A stretch of 64,000 nucleotides of DNA from Guptibacillus algicola (GCF_020171805.1 NZ_JAIVAF010000001.1:1240001-1304000), one strand, 5' to 3'. Counted from the stretch's first letter, positions 15,496 to 25,081 are shown. Numbers and translations: made by a program. Notes: generated from the sequence alone by a model not told the origin.

Positions 15496-17580
15496 TTAGT
15501 AAGTTAGACCATGACCGAATGGATAAAGAACTTCATTTTCAACACCTGGAATCGTAACAGGTAACTTTCCAGATGGTGCATATTCACCAAAGATCGTTGC
15601 GGCTGTTGCTTTAAAGCTAGCTGTCCTAAACCCGTATTGTGCAATGTAACCATCGATCTCTGGATAAGCCATAATATCGTAAGGGTTTCGAATCCCTACC
15701 CCGATTACAGAAGCATCTGTCGTTTTCAGTAAATCATTAACCATCTTCATCTGTGGATGTTCTTCTGAGCGAGTTCCAACGCTGTACGTATACGTCCCAA
15801 CGATAATTCGATCTGCCGATTCAACTACTTCGCGCTGATCTTCGTTCAGTTTGTAGTTTGAATCAAGACTGATTACGGTTGTATTTGGATGATACGTTTT
15901 CACCGCTTCTCCTAAAGAATCAACAAAGCTTCTCCCGATCACGACAATTCGTTCATCACTTTGTTTAGTAAGAGGAAGGACATCTTCATTTTTTATTAGC
16001 GTAATCGATTTTTCTGCTGCTGCTTTTTCAACAGCCTTATGCTCGTCTGACCCAACTGTTTTTAAGGCTTCTTGGATTTTGTCTTCAACGTTTTCTTTAC
16101 TCTCCGATTTAATAATCCCTCTTTTTACTTTCAAGGTTAAAATTCGTTCGACTGACTCCTCGATGCGTTCTTCTGAAATCTCCCTTGAACGAACCGCATC
16201 AAGTAATCCACTCGCTACTTCAGGTAAACCAACAGGCATCAATACAATATCCGTTCCAGCTTTCACAGCGCGTATCGCAGCATCTACCGAGCCAAAATGC
16301 TCCACGATAGCCCCCATGTTCATCGCATCAGTAATAATGACTCCATCATGACCCATTTCTTCACGCATAAGTCCAGTCAATACTTTTTCAGATAACGTAG
16401 CTGGCAGGGAAATTTCCTCCCCATCTTTTTTGGATATTACCTTCGTGTCATCGATTTTCGGAAAAGTAACATGAGCTGTCATCACGGCATCGATTCCTGC
16501 ATCCATAGCCTGTTGAAATGGGTATAGTTCAACCTTTTTCAAACGTTCCTTATCATGAGGAACTTCTGGTAATCCAAGGTGGGAGTCAACCGCAGTATCT
16601 CCGTGTCCAGGAAAATGCTTCGCTGTGGCGGCAACACCAGTTTCCTGAAGTCCTTTTGTATAAGCGATCGCATGACCAGCGACAAGCTCAGGATCTTCAC
16701 CAAATGAACGTACACCTATGACAGGATTATCAGGATTATTATTCACATCCATCACTGGTGCAAGGTTCATATTGATACCGAGTGATTCCAGCTCTTCGCC
16801 TATGACACGGCCAACATCGTTGCTAATCTCTTCAGATCGAGCTGCACCCAGTGCCATGTTTCCTGGCATATCTGTACCTGACTGAAGTCGCGTCACAATT
16901 CCACCTTCCTGGTCGATTGTCATCAACAAGCCATACTTCTCAGAAGCTTTTTGGTAATCAGAAACAAGTTTTGCTGTTTGCTCAGTGGTGACCACGTTTT
17001 CTCGGAACAAAATTACGCCACCTAGATGATAGTCCTTTACCTGTTGCTCAATCTCAGGAAGCATTTCCGTTACGTTTTCAGCATTCCATTTCCGATAATC
17101 TGGCATCAGCATCTGTCCAACTTTCTCTTCAAGCGTCATGCCGTTGATCGCATTCTGGATAATATCGTATTTAACTCCTTCCGCTTTGATGACCTTGGGA
17201 GATTTTGATGTATGGATGGCGATACGGTCTCGATCCTCACCATCTGAAACATAAATAAAGGTACGCCCCGGTTGGCCTGAAAGCGTCACGTTTCCATTTT
17301 CATCGACAGTCGCCACATTTTTATTAGAAGAGCGCCATGTTAACTTGTCTGACGTTTTCATAAAATGACCATCGTCATAAACATGGAGAGCGTGTAACTG
17401 AATTGTTCCATCTTCAATATCTGTTTTTGCTTCAGGGACATTTTGCATGATGATTAAATCTGTATGATTGTGCCCCTTATCCTTTTTAGCTTGAGCACTC
17501 CCCGGACTTATCAGTACTTGCGAAACGATCAAGACTAAGGTTAGTAAGAAAACAATCCGTCGCGTAAATTTTCTAGGCAT
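15496..17580 (-). CDS. nagZ: Secreted beta-N-acetylglucosaminidase NagZ (GH3) with Big2-like domain
   Basis: NagZ removes terminal GlcNAc from GlcNAc-MurNAc fragments outside the cell. The 694-residue product has a signal peptide (about 1-31), a bacterial Ig-like Big2 domain (about 55-125, LTWRSSNKNVATVDENGNV), the GH3 catalytic barrel (about 140-490) and a C-terminal alpha/beta domain (about 520-694). The NagZ-specific KHFPGHGDT motif is at 321-329 with the catalytic Asp-Ser-His triad residues D332 and H334, and the nucleophile is D418 in ITDAMN. The Big2-like N-terminal domain makes it longer than the NagZ I remember from B. subtilis and may bind wall or sugar. Confidence 0.94.
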   Translation of the reverse strand: MPRKFTRRIVFLLTLVLIVSQVLISPGSAQAKKDKGHNHTDLIIMQNVPEAKTDIEDGTIQLHALHVYDDGHFMKTSDKLTWRSSNKNVATVDENGNVTLSGQPGRTFIYVSDGEDRDRIAIHTSKSPKVIKAEGVKYDIIQNAINGMTLEEKVGQMLMPDYRKWNAENVTEMLPEIEQQVKDYHLGGVILFRENVVTTEQTAKLVSDYQKASEKYGLLMTIDQEGGIVTRLQSGTDMPGNMALGAARSEEISNDVGRVIGEELESLGINMNLAPVMDVNNNPDNPVIGVRSFGEDPELVAGHAIAYTKGLQETGVAATAKHFPGHGDTAVDSHLGLPEVPHDKERLKKVELYPFQQAMDAGIDAVMTAHVTFPKIDDTKVISKKDGEEISLPATLSEKVLTGLMREEMGHDGVIITDAMNMGAIVEHFGSVDAAIRAVKAGTDIVLMPVGLPEVASGLLDAVRSREISEERIEESVERILTLKVKRGIIKSESKENVEDKIQEALKTVGSDEHKAVEKAAAEKSITLIKNEDVLPLTKQSDERIVVIGRSFVDSLGEAVKTYHPNTTVISLDSNYKLNEDQREVVESADRIIVGTYTYSVGTRSEEHPQMKMVNDLLKTTDASVIGVGIRNPYDIMAYPEIDGYIAQYGFRTASFKATAATIFGEYAPSGKLPVTIPGVENEVLYPFGHGLTY

Positions 17581-17604
17581 TGCGTTTCCTCCTACGTAAA
17601 AGAA

Positions 17605-19284
17605 TTAATATGAACGTTTTTCCCACTCGTCACTTGTGAAATGAAGTTGTTTACCGTTCAGTTTCATCTGATCAACGTACCAGCCTCGCTTATTTACCGA
17701 GGAGTCCGTATCATAAGAAAAGCGTATATAGGTTGTTTCTCCTGGCACAGTCAGCTCTTTCGTTTCCCAGCTATCACTATTACCAGTTACTATCGTGAGC
17801 TCCGTCCAATTCGTTCCATCTTCCGATACCTCAACTTTTCCTACATCATAGTTTGCTTCCAATTGATACCATGTATGAAAAGAAAATAAAGAATCTGTTT
17901 CTACGTCTACTTTAGCGATAAGATTCTTGGAAACATCGTCACCATATCCCGCAAACCAGGGATCAGCTTTTTTCGGCATAGCCACCGGAATAGAGTCTGC
18001 CACCTGTCTAGCAAAATCTCTACGCGTTGGGGATGTCGATACTGTTTCCCTCGTAGGATGAACCCTATTTGTTAATAAGATTGCAATCGTTTGATTCGAA
18101 GGACTTATGACAAGAGACGTTCCAGTGTACCCTGTGTGACCAAGCGTCGTACTCTCAGTCAGCGCATCCATGAACCAACCTTGCTGAAGTTCAAAACCTA
18201 GTCCGTGGTCATCACCCGGAAACTGGGGGATACGATTTTCGGTAAGGAGCTGGACTGTTTCGGGTTCAAGAATCTTCGTCCCACCATAACGACCTTCCAT
18301 CAAAAACATGTGAGCGAATTTTGCGAGGTCCGAAGCTGTTGAGAAGACTCCCGCATGACCAGCTACTCCATCTAACGACCATGCATTCTCATCGTGAACC
18401 TCACCCCAGACTAGTCCTCGATTCGTCCACGGTTGGTATTCTGTTGCGGCAATACGGTCTTTTAACTCTGGCTCTGGATTGTATGTCGTATCATCCATCC
18501 CGAGTGGTTTCGTGATTTCTTGACGTACATAGTCATCAAGACGCATACCTGATAACGTTTCTACGAGGGCACCGAGTGTGATCATGTTGAGGTCGCTATA
18601 TGTATACTCTGTACCTGGTTCAGACCTGAGCGGATATTGAAACACATATTGCATACGTTCTTCGCGTGTACCATCGATGGAATAAAGCGGAACCCAGGGC
18701 TTAAATCCTGAAGTATGCGTCATGAGCTGTTCGATGGTAACGCTTTCTTTTCCGTTCACAGCAAATTCCGGAATGTACTTAGCCACCGGATCATCGAGGT
18801 TGAACATCCCTTTTTCATAAAGTGTCATTGCAGCGGTTGTAGTGAAGATCTTACTGATTGAAGCTAAATCAAAAATGGTATCCTTTTTCATTTTCACAGG
18901 CTCGTCCATTTCAGTAAAAGAATTGTCTTTATACTGCGCTGCATATCCGTAAGCTTCTTCTTTTACAATATGCCCCCGCCTTGCCACAAACGTAACGGCA
19001 CCAGGCATAACCTGTTTATCAATCGCGGTCTCTATGACCTCATCAATCTTGTTCAATGGATCAACGCGCATACCAGCTCCTCTAACAGAACCTTTGTGAA
19101 GAACCGGAGAAGTAGGTCCTGGTTCTCCCCATGTAGAGACAGGATGACGGTTCTTTGAAGACTGATGCTGATTATGCTTTCCTTCTCTTTCAATCGTTGG
19201 ACCTTTCGCATCTACATGTGTAACTTGAAATAACGAGGTTACGAGTAACGTTGATAAAACAACAGACACCGTCTTTTTCCTCAT
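17605..19284 (-). CDS. amiE: Secreted AmiE-type N-acetylmuramyl-L-alanine amidase with extra C-terminal domain
   Basis: This 559-residue serine hydrolase of beta-lactamase fold is the likely amidase that strips peptides from MurNAc before NagZ and NamZ act. A signal peptide covers about residues 1-26. SISK (S142-K145), TYSDLN (about 225) and LGHTGYTGTS (about 355-364) are the active-site motifs. After about residue 440 a beta-rich module (VEVSEDGTNWTEL, TYIRFSYDTDSSVNKRGWYV) resembles MAM/discoidin-like adhesion domains and is not needed for catalysis. It is the first gene of the amiE-nagZ-namZ operon, with GGGGGAG 4 bases before ATG at 19284. Confidence 0.88.
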   Translation of the reverse strand: MRKKTVSVVLSTLLVTSLFQVTHVDAKGPTIEREGKHNQHQSSKNRHPVSTWGEPGPTSPVLHKGSVRGAGMRVDPLNKIDEVIETAIDKQVMPGAVTFVARRGHIVKEEAYGYAAQYKDNSFTEMDEPVKMKKDTIFDLASISKIFTTTAAMTLYEKGMFNLDDPVAKYIPEFAVNGKESVTIEQLMTHTSGFKPWVPLYSIDGTREERMQYVFQYPLRSEPGTEYTYSDLNMITLGALVETLSGMRLDDYVRQEITKPLGMDDTTYNPEPELKDRIAATEYQPWTNRGLVWGEVHDENAWSLDGVAGHAGVFSTASDLAKFAHMFLMEGRYGGTKILEPETVQLLTENRIPQFPGDDHGLGFELQQGWFMDALTESTTLGHTGYTGTSLVISPSNQTIAILLTNRVHPTRETVSTSPTRRDFARQVADSIPVAMPKKADPWFAGYGDDVSKNLIAKVDVETDSLFSFHTWYQLEANYDVGKVEVSEDGTNWTELTIVTGNSDSWETKELTVPGETTYIRFSYDTDSSVNKRGWYVDQMKLNGKQLHFTSDEWEKRSY

Positions 19285-19389
19285 GTGCTCCCCCTTTTTT
19301 CATATAAAATGCAAAACGATTAATCCACCCTCCTTAAAATGCTATCGAATCACTTCTATTTAAAGAGTAACGCTCTTCTGTTATAGTCG

Positions 19390-19419
19390 TCTATACCACC
19401 TTAGTACCGCTTCAGACAA
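19390..19419 (-). promoter_or_regulatory. Candidate promoter of the amiE-nagZ-namZ operon
   Basis: On the minus strand TTGTCT (19419-19414) and TATAGA (19395-19390) are 18 bases apart, about 105 bases before the amiE start. The long leader between them and the gene holds no hairpin with a T-run that I can support. Confidence 0.4.
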
Positions 19420-19528
19420 GATGACGTGTTTTTTGAGGACTTTGTGACTATGAGGTTTGAATGAATTTTAAATATTGTGACATTTTGGTGCTGATTTTCA
19501 CGAAACTTTGTTACATGACAAAAGCAGG

Positions 19529-19561
19529 GGGTCAGGTACGTACCTGACCCGGGTCAGACCC
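19529..19561. repeat. REP-like palindromic element at the nucleoside hydrolase 3' end
   Basis: GGGTCAGGTAC (19529-19539) and GTACCTGACCC (19540-19550) form a perfect 22-base palindrome, followed at once by GGGTCAGACCCC, a second partial copy of the same motif. The element supplies the stop codon and final codons of the adjacent nucleoside hydrolase gene. It shares its arm sequence with the elements at 7169, 28232 and 29912. Confidence 0.8.
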
Positions 19562-20494
19562 CTCCGCTCGCAACGCTCCAATCAATAGCCTCCAAAACCG
19601 CTCGTAATCAAGCTGCGTCGCAAACTTCACGTTCGGCTCTCTTCCTGTCACATGCAAACGGTCAACACACGTTGTTCCATAGGTATAGTTTCCTTCTGTC
19701 TCTATGTCCACACGGACCTTCTCAAAATCAAAGATTGACTCATCAATTAAATAGGCAACCGTACACGCGTCATGAATCGGGGCACCGTCGAATCCGAAGA
19801 CCTCTTTGTAGGTGTGAGAGAAGTAGACTAATAGCTCACTCACAAGATTAGATACTGAATTTCCTATCTCAGAAATTTGCTCCAGGATCTCCTCAGTAGC
19901 AATCGTCTGATGTGTAATATCTAGACCAAACATCGTTACGGGTATACCACTGTTAAATACGATGTCAGCCGCTTCTGCATCAACGTAAATATTAAATTCA
20001 GCCGTAGGTGTCCAGTTACCAAATGTCCCACCACCCATCACAACGACTTCTTTGACTTTGTCCGTAATTGCTGGCTCCTTCTGAATAGCTAAAGCGATAT
20101 TTGTGAGTGGTCCAGTTGGAACAAGGTATAGATCTCCGTTCGACTCCATCACTTTTTCAATGATGACATCTACTGCATGTTGATCGACGACCTCTTTTCT
20201 CGGAACCTCCGGGAAATGAGGTCCATCAAGCCCTGTCTTACCGTGGATCGTCGGCGCAATCTCTCTTTCTCTAACGAGGGGCTGAGCAGCACCTTGAGCG
20301 ACAGGAACATCCTCTAATCCAAGAATATCGCACATCCTAAGCGCATTTAACGTCGTTTTCTCTACTTCTACATTTCCAGCGACTGTCGTGATTGCTTCTA
20401 ATTGAATATGAGGATTCGAAGCGGCAAGAATCATGGCGATGGCATCGTCATGTCCTGGGTCACAGTCTAAGATGATTTTCTTTGGTTTTGGCAT
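19532..20494 (-). CDS. Inosine/uridine-preferring nucleoside hydrolase family protein
   Basis: This 320-residue cytosolic enzyme hydrolyses the N-glycosidic bond of nucleosides, giving base and ribose. The calcium/ribose-binding motif DCDPGHDDA (residues 10-18) is intact, and MGGGTFGNWTPTAEFNIYVDAEAA carries the conserved Asn/Glu and metal-ligand residues. HDACTVAYL is the conserved late His-Asp motif. I chose ATG at 20494, 7 bases after AAGGAGGAG, over an earlier in-frame codon without a site. The last nine residues (GSDPGQVRT region) are encoded by a palindromic repeat, so the natural C-terminus may have been altered. A hairpin separates it from the operon upstream. Confidence 0.9.
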   Translation of the reverse strand: MPKPKKIILDCDPGHDDAIAMILAASNPHIQLEAITTVAGNVEVEKTTLNALRMCDILGLEDVPVAQGAAQPLVREREIAPTIHGKTGLDGPHFPEVPRKEVVDQHAVDVIIEKVMESNGDLYLVPTGPLTNIALAIQKEPAITDKVKEVVVMGGGTFGNWTPTAEFNIYVDAEAADIVFNSGIPVTMFGLDITHQTIATEEILEQISEIGNSVSNLVSELLVYFSHTYKEVFGFDGAPIHDACTVAYLIDESIFDFEKVRVDIETEGNYTYGTTCVDRLHVTGREPNVKFATQLDYERFWRLLIGALRAEGSDPGQVRT

Positions 20495-20526
20495 GAATTG
20501 GCTCCTCCTTTTATGTAGAAACAAGC

Positions 20527-20560
20527 AAACCCCGATAGCTCTTAAAAGAGATCAGGGTTT
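20527..20560 (-). terminator. Hairpin terminator after the second amiE-like gene
   Basis: AAACCCCGAT (20527-20536) pairs with ATCAGGGTTT (20551-20560), with further pairing of CTCTT and AAGAG inside. On the minus strand it is followed by a moderately T-rich tract, so some read-through into the nucleoside hydrolase gene is possible. Confidence 0.65.
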
Positions 20561-20567
20561 TGATTAC

Positions 20568-21860
20568 TTATTCAATAGACTTATATACAAGATTCGCGAT
20601 ATCCTTCGATAATCCTCCAGTACTTGGGTAGAACCCATTTTCCTTTGGTCCGTTGTTTTGTTTATTTGTTAGAACAATGAATTGCAAGTTGTACGCAGGA
20701 TCGAAAATTACTTTAGTACCAGTAAACCCTGTATGTCCGAATGCACTGTTAGAGTGCCTGTCACCCATGTACCAGCTTTTATTCAATTCAAATCCGTATC
20801 CTTGTCCAAATCGTTGAGGGTGAGTAAAAGTAGAAAAAGTAGACTCATCATACAGAGAGGTTTTTCCATAGCTCCCACCGTTGAGCATCGCTTGCCCAAG
20901 AATCGCGAGATCACGTGCTGTCGAAAAGAGTCCCGCGTGCCCCGCGACTCCACCATTCGCATAAAAACTATTCCCATCGTTCACTTCTCCAACTAGCGTG
21001 TAATTGCGCCAACCTGAAAATTCATCTGCATCTTCAGGTACGAAGTAACCAAAGTCTGGATCATCGATCATGCGATGCTCGAATGGATTGCCCCAAGACG
21101 TCGCAGCAATTTTTTTATCTAGTTTGTCGGAAGGCGTGAACATCGTATCTTTCATCTTAAGAGGGTCATACACACTTTCCTTGAGATATTGGTCTAAACG
21201 CTGACCAGAAACACGTTCGATAATAAACCCTAACGTCATAAAGCTGAAGTCACTATAACGTCGGTCGGTACCTGTCTCGTATTCTAATGGTAGATTCGTA
21301 ATAGTTTCGAGAACTTCATCAGAATTACCAGCTTCTAAATAGGTCGGCTGCCATGGTGTCAAACCAGAGGTATGGGTTAAAAGGTCTGCCACGGTGACAT
21401 CCTCTTTACCATTCTTTCCGAATTCAGGTATGTAGTCCGTCACACGATCATCAACTGATAGTTTCCCATCGCTCACGAGCTTCATAATGCCCTGGGTCGT
21501 GCCCATTACTTTTGTCAGAGAGGCAAGGTCGAATATCGTCTTCTTCTTCATTTTACGAGGATCATCGAGTAGCATGCCCATATCATATTTCTCTGCATAG
21601 CCATAAGCTGATTCTTTTACAATCTTTCCATCCTTCGCAATTAATACTACCGCTCCAGGCGTAATGTTGCTTTCGATTGCGGTATAAACAACATCATCGA
21701 TCTTATCAAGGGTAGATGCATTCATATCCACACTCTTAGCACTGCCGTGACTAAGCTTATTCTTCCCCATTGCGTTAGCTGTTGAGTACAAAGGCGTTCC
21801 CATTGTTAGAATGACTACCATCATCACCACAAACATTTTAGTGATTCCTGCAAATTTCAC
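20568..21860 (-). CDS. Secreted AmiE-like serine hydrolase (second copy)
   Basis: This 430-residue beta-lactamase-fold hydrolase has a signal peptide (about 1-30, FVVMMVVILTMGTPLYSTANA) and catalytic motifs SLTK (114-117), RRYSDFSFM (about 205) and FGHTGFTGTK. It is of about the length I recall for B. subtilis AmiE and is a paralogue of the gene at 17605 without its C-terminal module. I chose GTG at 21860: AAAGGAGAGG lies just upstream, and the signal peptide then begins at the N-terminus. The start is one base after the yhfX stop, so this gene is translationally coupled to the yhf operon, an unexpected link between that operon and cell-wall peptides. Confidence 0.85.
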   Translation of the reverse strand: MKFAGITKMFVVMMVVILTMGTPLYSTANAMGKNKLSHGSAKSVDMNASTLDKIDDVVYTAIESNITPGAVVLIAKDGKIVKESAYGYAEKYDMGMLLDDPRKMKKKTIFDLASLTKVMGTTQGIMKLVSDGKLSVDDRVTDYIPEFGKNGKEDVTVADLLTHTSGLTPWQPTYLEAGNSDEVLETITNLPLEYETGTDRRYSDFSFMTLGFIIERVSGQRLDQYLKESVYDPLKMKDTMFTPSDKLDKKIAATSWGNPFEHRMIDDPDFGYFVPEDADEFSGWRNYTLVGEVNDGNSFYANGGVAGHAGLFSTARDLAILGQAMLNGGSYGKTSLYDESTFSTFTHPQRFGQGYGFELNKSWYMGDRHSNSAFGHTGFTGTKVIFDPAYNLQFIVLTNKQNNGPKENGFYPSTGGLSKDIANLVYKSIE

Positions 21861-21861
21861 G

Positions 21862-23016
21862 CTAGCCTCTCCTTTCCAAATGCACGATTTCTGGTTTATT
21901 TGAACGTAATCCTCGTACAAGTGCAACATTGGCTCTAGTGACAAATACCTGCGTTCGAAAAGCATAAACTGCGGTATCCCCAACGGAAACCGGAGCTCCC
22001 TGCTCAAGTCTTCCATAATAATCGATATACTCTGAGGTCGTAGGCTTGCCTTTTAAGAAAGTCTGAAAGATCGTCTCAGCGTTATCTCCGACATATGCTC
22101 CTGTCGTATTGCCCCGTTCATAAAACCCGCCTCCAAGAACGTAAACATGTTCATAATCTTGATGTGATACTTCTGTAACGTAGATAATCGCTGGGTTTTC
22201 GGGAAGTGATCGTATGGCATGGAGAGGTGTCGTGCCGGTTAGCGCATGTCCTGGCTCTCCATGAGTAATCCCTGCTCGCTTCAACATGGGAATGGTCTCA
22301 GTGCTTGTCGCACTCGGTCCATTCACCTGTGTAATCGTGAAGCCCGATGATTCTAATTTTTCCTTTGCATTTAGAAGCGTCTCTAAATTCTTAGTAAAAG
22401 TCAGTCCCTCTCCTTCGTTATCCATTAATAACAACGGAAATGAGGTGACCCCAACAACATTAACTCCTGGAAGCTTTTTAAGGATTGGGATGATGTCATC
22501 AAGCTCATCTAATTGAAAGCCTCCCCATTGACCAGGATAAATTGTATCGCCATTCTCGATCACACGAAGAAGAATGTCCTGCTTCTTTCTAAGCCCAATA
22601 GCTGCATCCGATACCTGCTTGGCCCTTTCAATATTAAAAACCGTTACCACTTCAGGATCAAATGTGAGAACATCTGGCCACTGATGCTTTCCAGGTTGCA
22701 CAAGATGTCCCACATTGCCAAGAGGTACCCCCGCTTCATGAAGCCTTCTAGCTTCCTCAAATTCAACCGCGACTGCTTTTTTAATACCATGTTCAGCAAT
22801 CCATTGCCCTAGCTCTCCGATACGACCGAGCTGCTTACTCATAAAGTACAGTGAAAACTCATTTTCTTCGGCTGCACGTGCCATGTGCTTCACGTTGTCT
22901 GCAACAGTATCGAGATCGATCACATATGTATTGGGAGGAATTTCTCCAGCTTGATGGAGCTTAACTCCAGTCTTTATGAGCTCTGGATTTCTTTTCTTCG
23001 TAAGCGTTAAAAACAA
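21862..23016 (-). CDS. yhfX: YhfX-type PLP-dependent racemase-like protein
   Basis: This 384-residue enzyme has the alanine-racemase-like N-terminal barrel. The PLP Lys is expected to be K61 in YFMSKQLGR. NGPSATSTETIP, THGEPGHALTGT and the C-terminal FRTQVFVTRANVALVRG match what I know of E. coli YhfX, whose substrate is undetermined. I chose TTG at 23016 because GGGAGG is correctly spaced and the predicted N-terminus (MFLTLTKKRNPEL) aligns with E. coli YhfX; an ATG 27 bases earlier has a poor site. It follows yhfS and precedes the amiE-like gene in one operon. An amino acid or amino-sugar derivative is a plausible but unproven substrate. Confidence 0.9.
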   Translation of the reverse strand: MFLTLTKKRNPELIKTGVKLHQAGEIPPNTYVIDLDTVADNVKHMARAAEENEFSLYFMSKQLGRIGELGQWIAEHGIKKAVAVEFEEARRLHEAGVPLGNVGHLVQPGKHQWPDVLTFDPEVVTVFNIERAKQVSDAAIGLRKKQDILLRVIENGDTIYPGQWGGFQLDELDDIIPILKKLPGVNVVGVTSFPLLLMDNEGEGLTFTKNLETLLNAKEKLESSGFTITQVNGPSATSTETIPMLKRAGITHGEPGHALTGTTPLHAIRSLPENPAIIYVTEVSHQDYEHVYVLGGGFYERGNTTGAYVGDNAETIFQTFLKGKPTTSEYIDYYGRLEQGAPVSVGDTAVYAFRTQVFVTRANVALVRGLRSNKPEIVHLERRG

Positions 23017-23069
23017 TCGCAACACCTCCCACACGATAGGCATGCGCTCCTACCAAATTTAAGTTCATT

Positions 23070-24164
23070 CTACACCTTCATCGCTTTGTTCAAAATCCGA
23101 ACAACAGTATCTGCTCCTGCTTTCATTGGATTAATCCTCAGTCCATAGTCTAGAAGATTGGGATTACTCTCTAAGAAACTACCAGACACACGATAAACCA
23201 TCGGCGCGAGCTCGAATCTGGATTCAGCTCCAACTGGATAAGTCGCAGCTCCAAACGCTTTACTTCGTTCGATGATTTTCTGTGCGACTGGTTCAACTAA
23301 CTCGATAATGACATTCTTAGATTGAGAGTTCGTTATATAGGCTTCCTTCACACCAGGAACAGCACCTCTATTCAAAAGTTCGCATAAGTGATCGACCTGC
23401 TCGCTTTGAATAGCAAGAGAGACAGGAGCAAAAGGAATAGCACGAAGCAGCTCCATCGCTTCTGGACCTTGTACCTGACTCCCTCCAGAATAATTCCGTT
23501 GATGTACGACCTCTATTGCATGTTGTTGTCCTACTATGACTCCTACACCTTCTGGACCTAATACCTTAAACCCTGAGAATGTTGAATAATCCGCGCCAAG
23601 CTCTACTCCAATCTTCGGCATTTTTAGCGCACAGTAATTATCATCCACAACAACATCGATCGCAGGATTCACCAATTTCACAGTCTCGATTACCTCTCTT
23701 AGTGAATACGTGTCCTCAGGCTGCTGCCTCGCATGCTGAACATAAAGTACCTTCGCTTTCGAAGTAGCTACTACTGCTTTGATCGCATTCACATCATTGT
23801 AATTGACCACCACAGGTTGAAGGCCGAGCATGCGGAATGTTTCTTTTGTCGTCATATAAATAGGAGCAGTATGGACGATCACTTCATCACTCGGTTCCAA
23901 AAGAGCACTCAACAAAGAGCGAATCGCTCCGGTACCTGACCCCCTAACGAGGGCAGCATGATCCACACCAAAAACATCAGCAAAAACACGTTCTACTTTT
24001 GCTGTTGTTCTTGGACGTTTATACGTTGGATGAATGCCACGGTCACCATCTTCAAACATGGCGTTGTCAGTGAACTCTTTCGTAATACGATCGATTAGTT
24101 TAAATTGGAACTGCTTCGCGTCTTCCACCGTCATTTGACTTAAAACTGAATCGGCAACGTTCAT
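23070..24164 (-). CDS. yhfS: YhfS-type aminotransferase-like PLP enzyme
   Basis: This 364-residue fold-type I PLP enzyme has the PLP lysine expected at K200 in STFSGFKVLGPEGVG. The cofactor-phosphate loop is RGSGTGAIRS (74-83), and DDNYCALK carries the conserved Asp contacting the pyridine nitrogen. QHARQQPEDTYSL and SGGSQVQGPEA are shared with E. coli YhfS as I remember it. ATG at 24164 overlaps the php stop codon by ATGA, so translation is coupled. The reaction is unknown; family relatives include cystathionine-type lyases and selenocysteine-synthase-like enzymes. It is part of the yhf operon. Confidence 0.9.
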   Translation of the reverse strand: MNVADSVLSQMTVEDAKQFQFKLIDRITKEFTDNAMFEDGDRGIHPTYKRPRTTAKVERVFADVFGVDHAALVRGSGTGAIRSLLSALLEPSDEVIVHTAPIYMTTKETFRMLGLQPVVVNYNDVNAIKAVVATSKAKVLYVQHARQQPEDTYSLREVIETVKLVNPAIDVVVDDNYCALKMPKIGVELGADYSTFSGFKVLGPEGVGVIVGQQHAIEVVHQRNYSGGSQVQGPEAMELLRAIPFAPVSLAIQSEQVDHLCELLNRGAVPGVKEAYITNSQSKNVIIELVEPVAQKIIERSKAFGAATYPVGAESRFELAPMVYRVSGSFLESNPNLLDYGLRINPMKAGADTVVRILNKAMKV

Positions 24165-25081
24165 GAGGTAATCACCTTTTGGCAAAAGGCGCGAGCTGGA
24201 TTCTCAACGAGAAGCATATGAATGTCACGATCAGAAAAACCATTTTCCTTTAAAAGTGGAACAAACGAATGAAGAACGTAGTCATAGCCAATGCCACCAT
24301 ACTTATGCCAATGAGATTTCCTAGTTAAATCCGTAGATAAAAGAATACGAGAACCAAATCCTCTCTCGAATAAAAACTCGAACAAACGAATCCGTTCTGT
24401 ATCTTTGCGATAATTATTCTTTCCAATCGTATCAAACCCTACATAAGCTCCTGACTCTAAGACGGCAAGGATACGTTCATCATCCGTATTAAGATCCTGA
24501 TGCCCTATGATAAGCTGATCCATCGCAAGTCCAAGCTTCAAAAATAGTTCCACTTGCTCAACCCCCATAGTGCCAAGAGTCGTATGAGTGGTAACGGGCA
24601 AACCGCTTTCGATTCCCGCTATCCCAGCACCCATCAGGAGTTCTTTTTCAATCGGTTTTATTTCATGATGACTGCTTCCGACTTCACCAATAATCCCTGG
24701 ATAGACCTCCGTTCCTTCTATTCCATTCCGAATTTCATCAAGCATACGTCTCGCAAAATCATCCCTGTTCCATGAAGCAGATTGTTCTGGAAGAAAAGGA
24801 TCTTTGTAAAAACCAGTACTAGCGATAATGTGTACGCCGGTTGTCTCACTTAATTTCTTTAGTAACGATGCATCTCGTCCCATCCCATCATTCGTAACCT
24901 CTACCATGGAGCGTCCTCCAGCACGTTTGAAACGACGCAGTTCTTCTTCCATCCCTCCTACGTCATCAAGAATCGTGTCTGGATCTTTTTTGATACGTGA
25001 TAAATCGATACATAGATGTTCGTGTGCTGAGCATACGCCTAGTTCTGATGAAGAAATTTTCCCAGTTACCGTTTGAATCAT
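24161..25081 (-). CDS. php: Phosphotriesterase homology protein Php
   Basis: This 306-residue TIM-barrel metallohydrolase of the phosphotriesterase-like family is named by similarity; its natural substrate is unresolved and is probably a lactone, ester or phospho-sugar derivative. Metal ligands are visible: AHEHLCIDL (H20, H22), the bridging Glu in GIIGEVGSS (as in E. coli Php, where Glu replaces the carbamylated Lys), VTTHTTLG, IIGHQDL and LLSTDLT (Asp). It lies between yhfT and yhfS as in the E. coli operon. The start ATG is at 25081, 22 bases after the yhfT stop. Confidence 0.92.
   Translation of the reverse strand: MIQTVTGKISSSELGVCSAHEHLCIDLSRIKKDPDTILDDVGGMEEELRRFKRAGGRSMVEVTNDGMGRDASLLKKLSETTGVHIIASTGFYKDPFLPEQSASWNRDDFARRMLDEIRNGIEGTEVYPGIIGEVGSSHHEIKPIEKELLMGAGIAGIESGLPVTTHTTLGTMGVEQVELFLKLGLAMDQLIIGHQDLNTDDERILAVLESGAYVGFDTIGKNNYRKDTERIRLFEFLFERGFGSRILLSTDLTRKSHWHKYGGIGYDYVLHSFVPLLKENGFSDRDIHMLLVENPARAFCQKVITS

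Noticed and set aside
23930-23945. GGTACCTGACCCC, resembling an arm of the REP-like repeat
   Set aside because: It lies inside yhfS and encodes part of the conserved RGSGTG cofactor loop; there is no second arm, so it is coding sequence and not a repeat.
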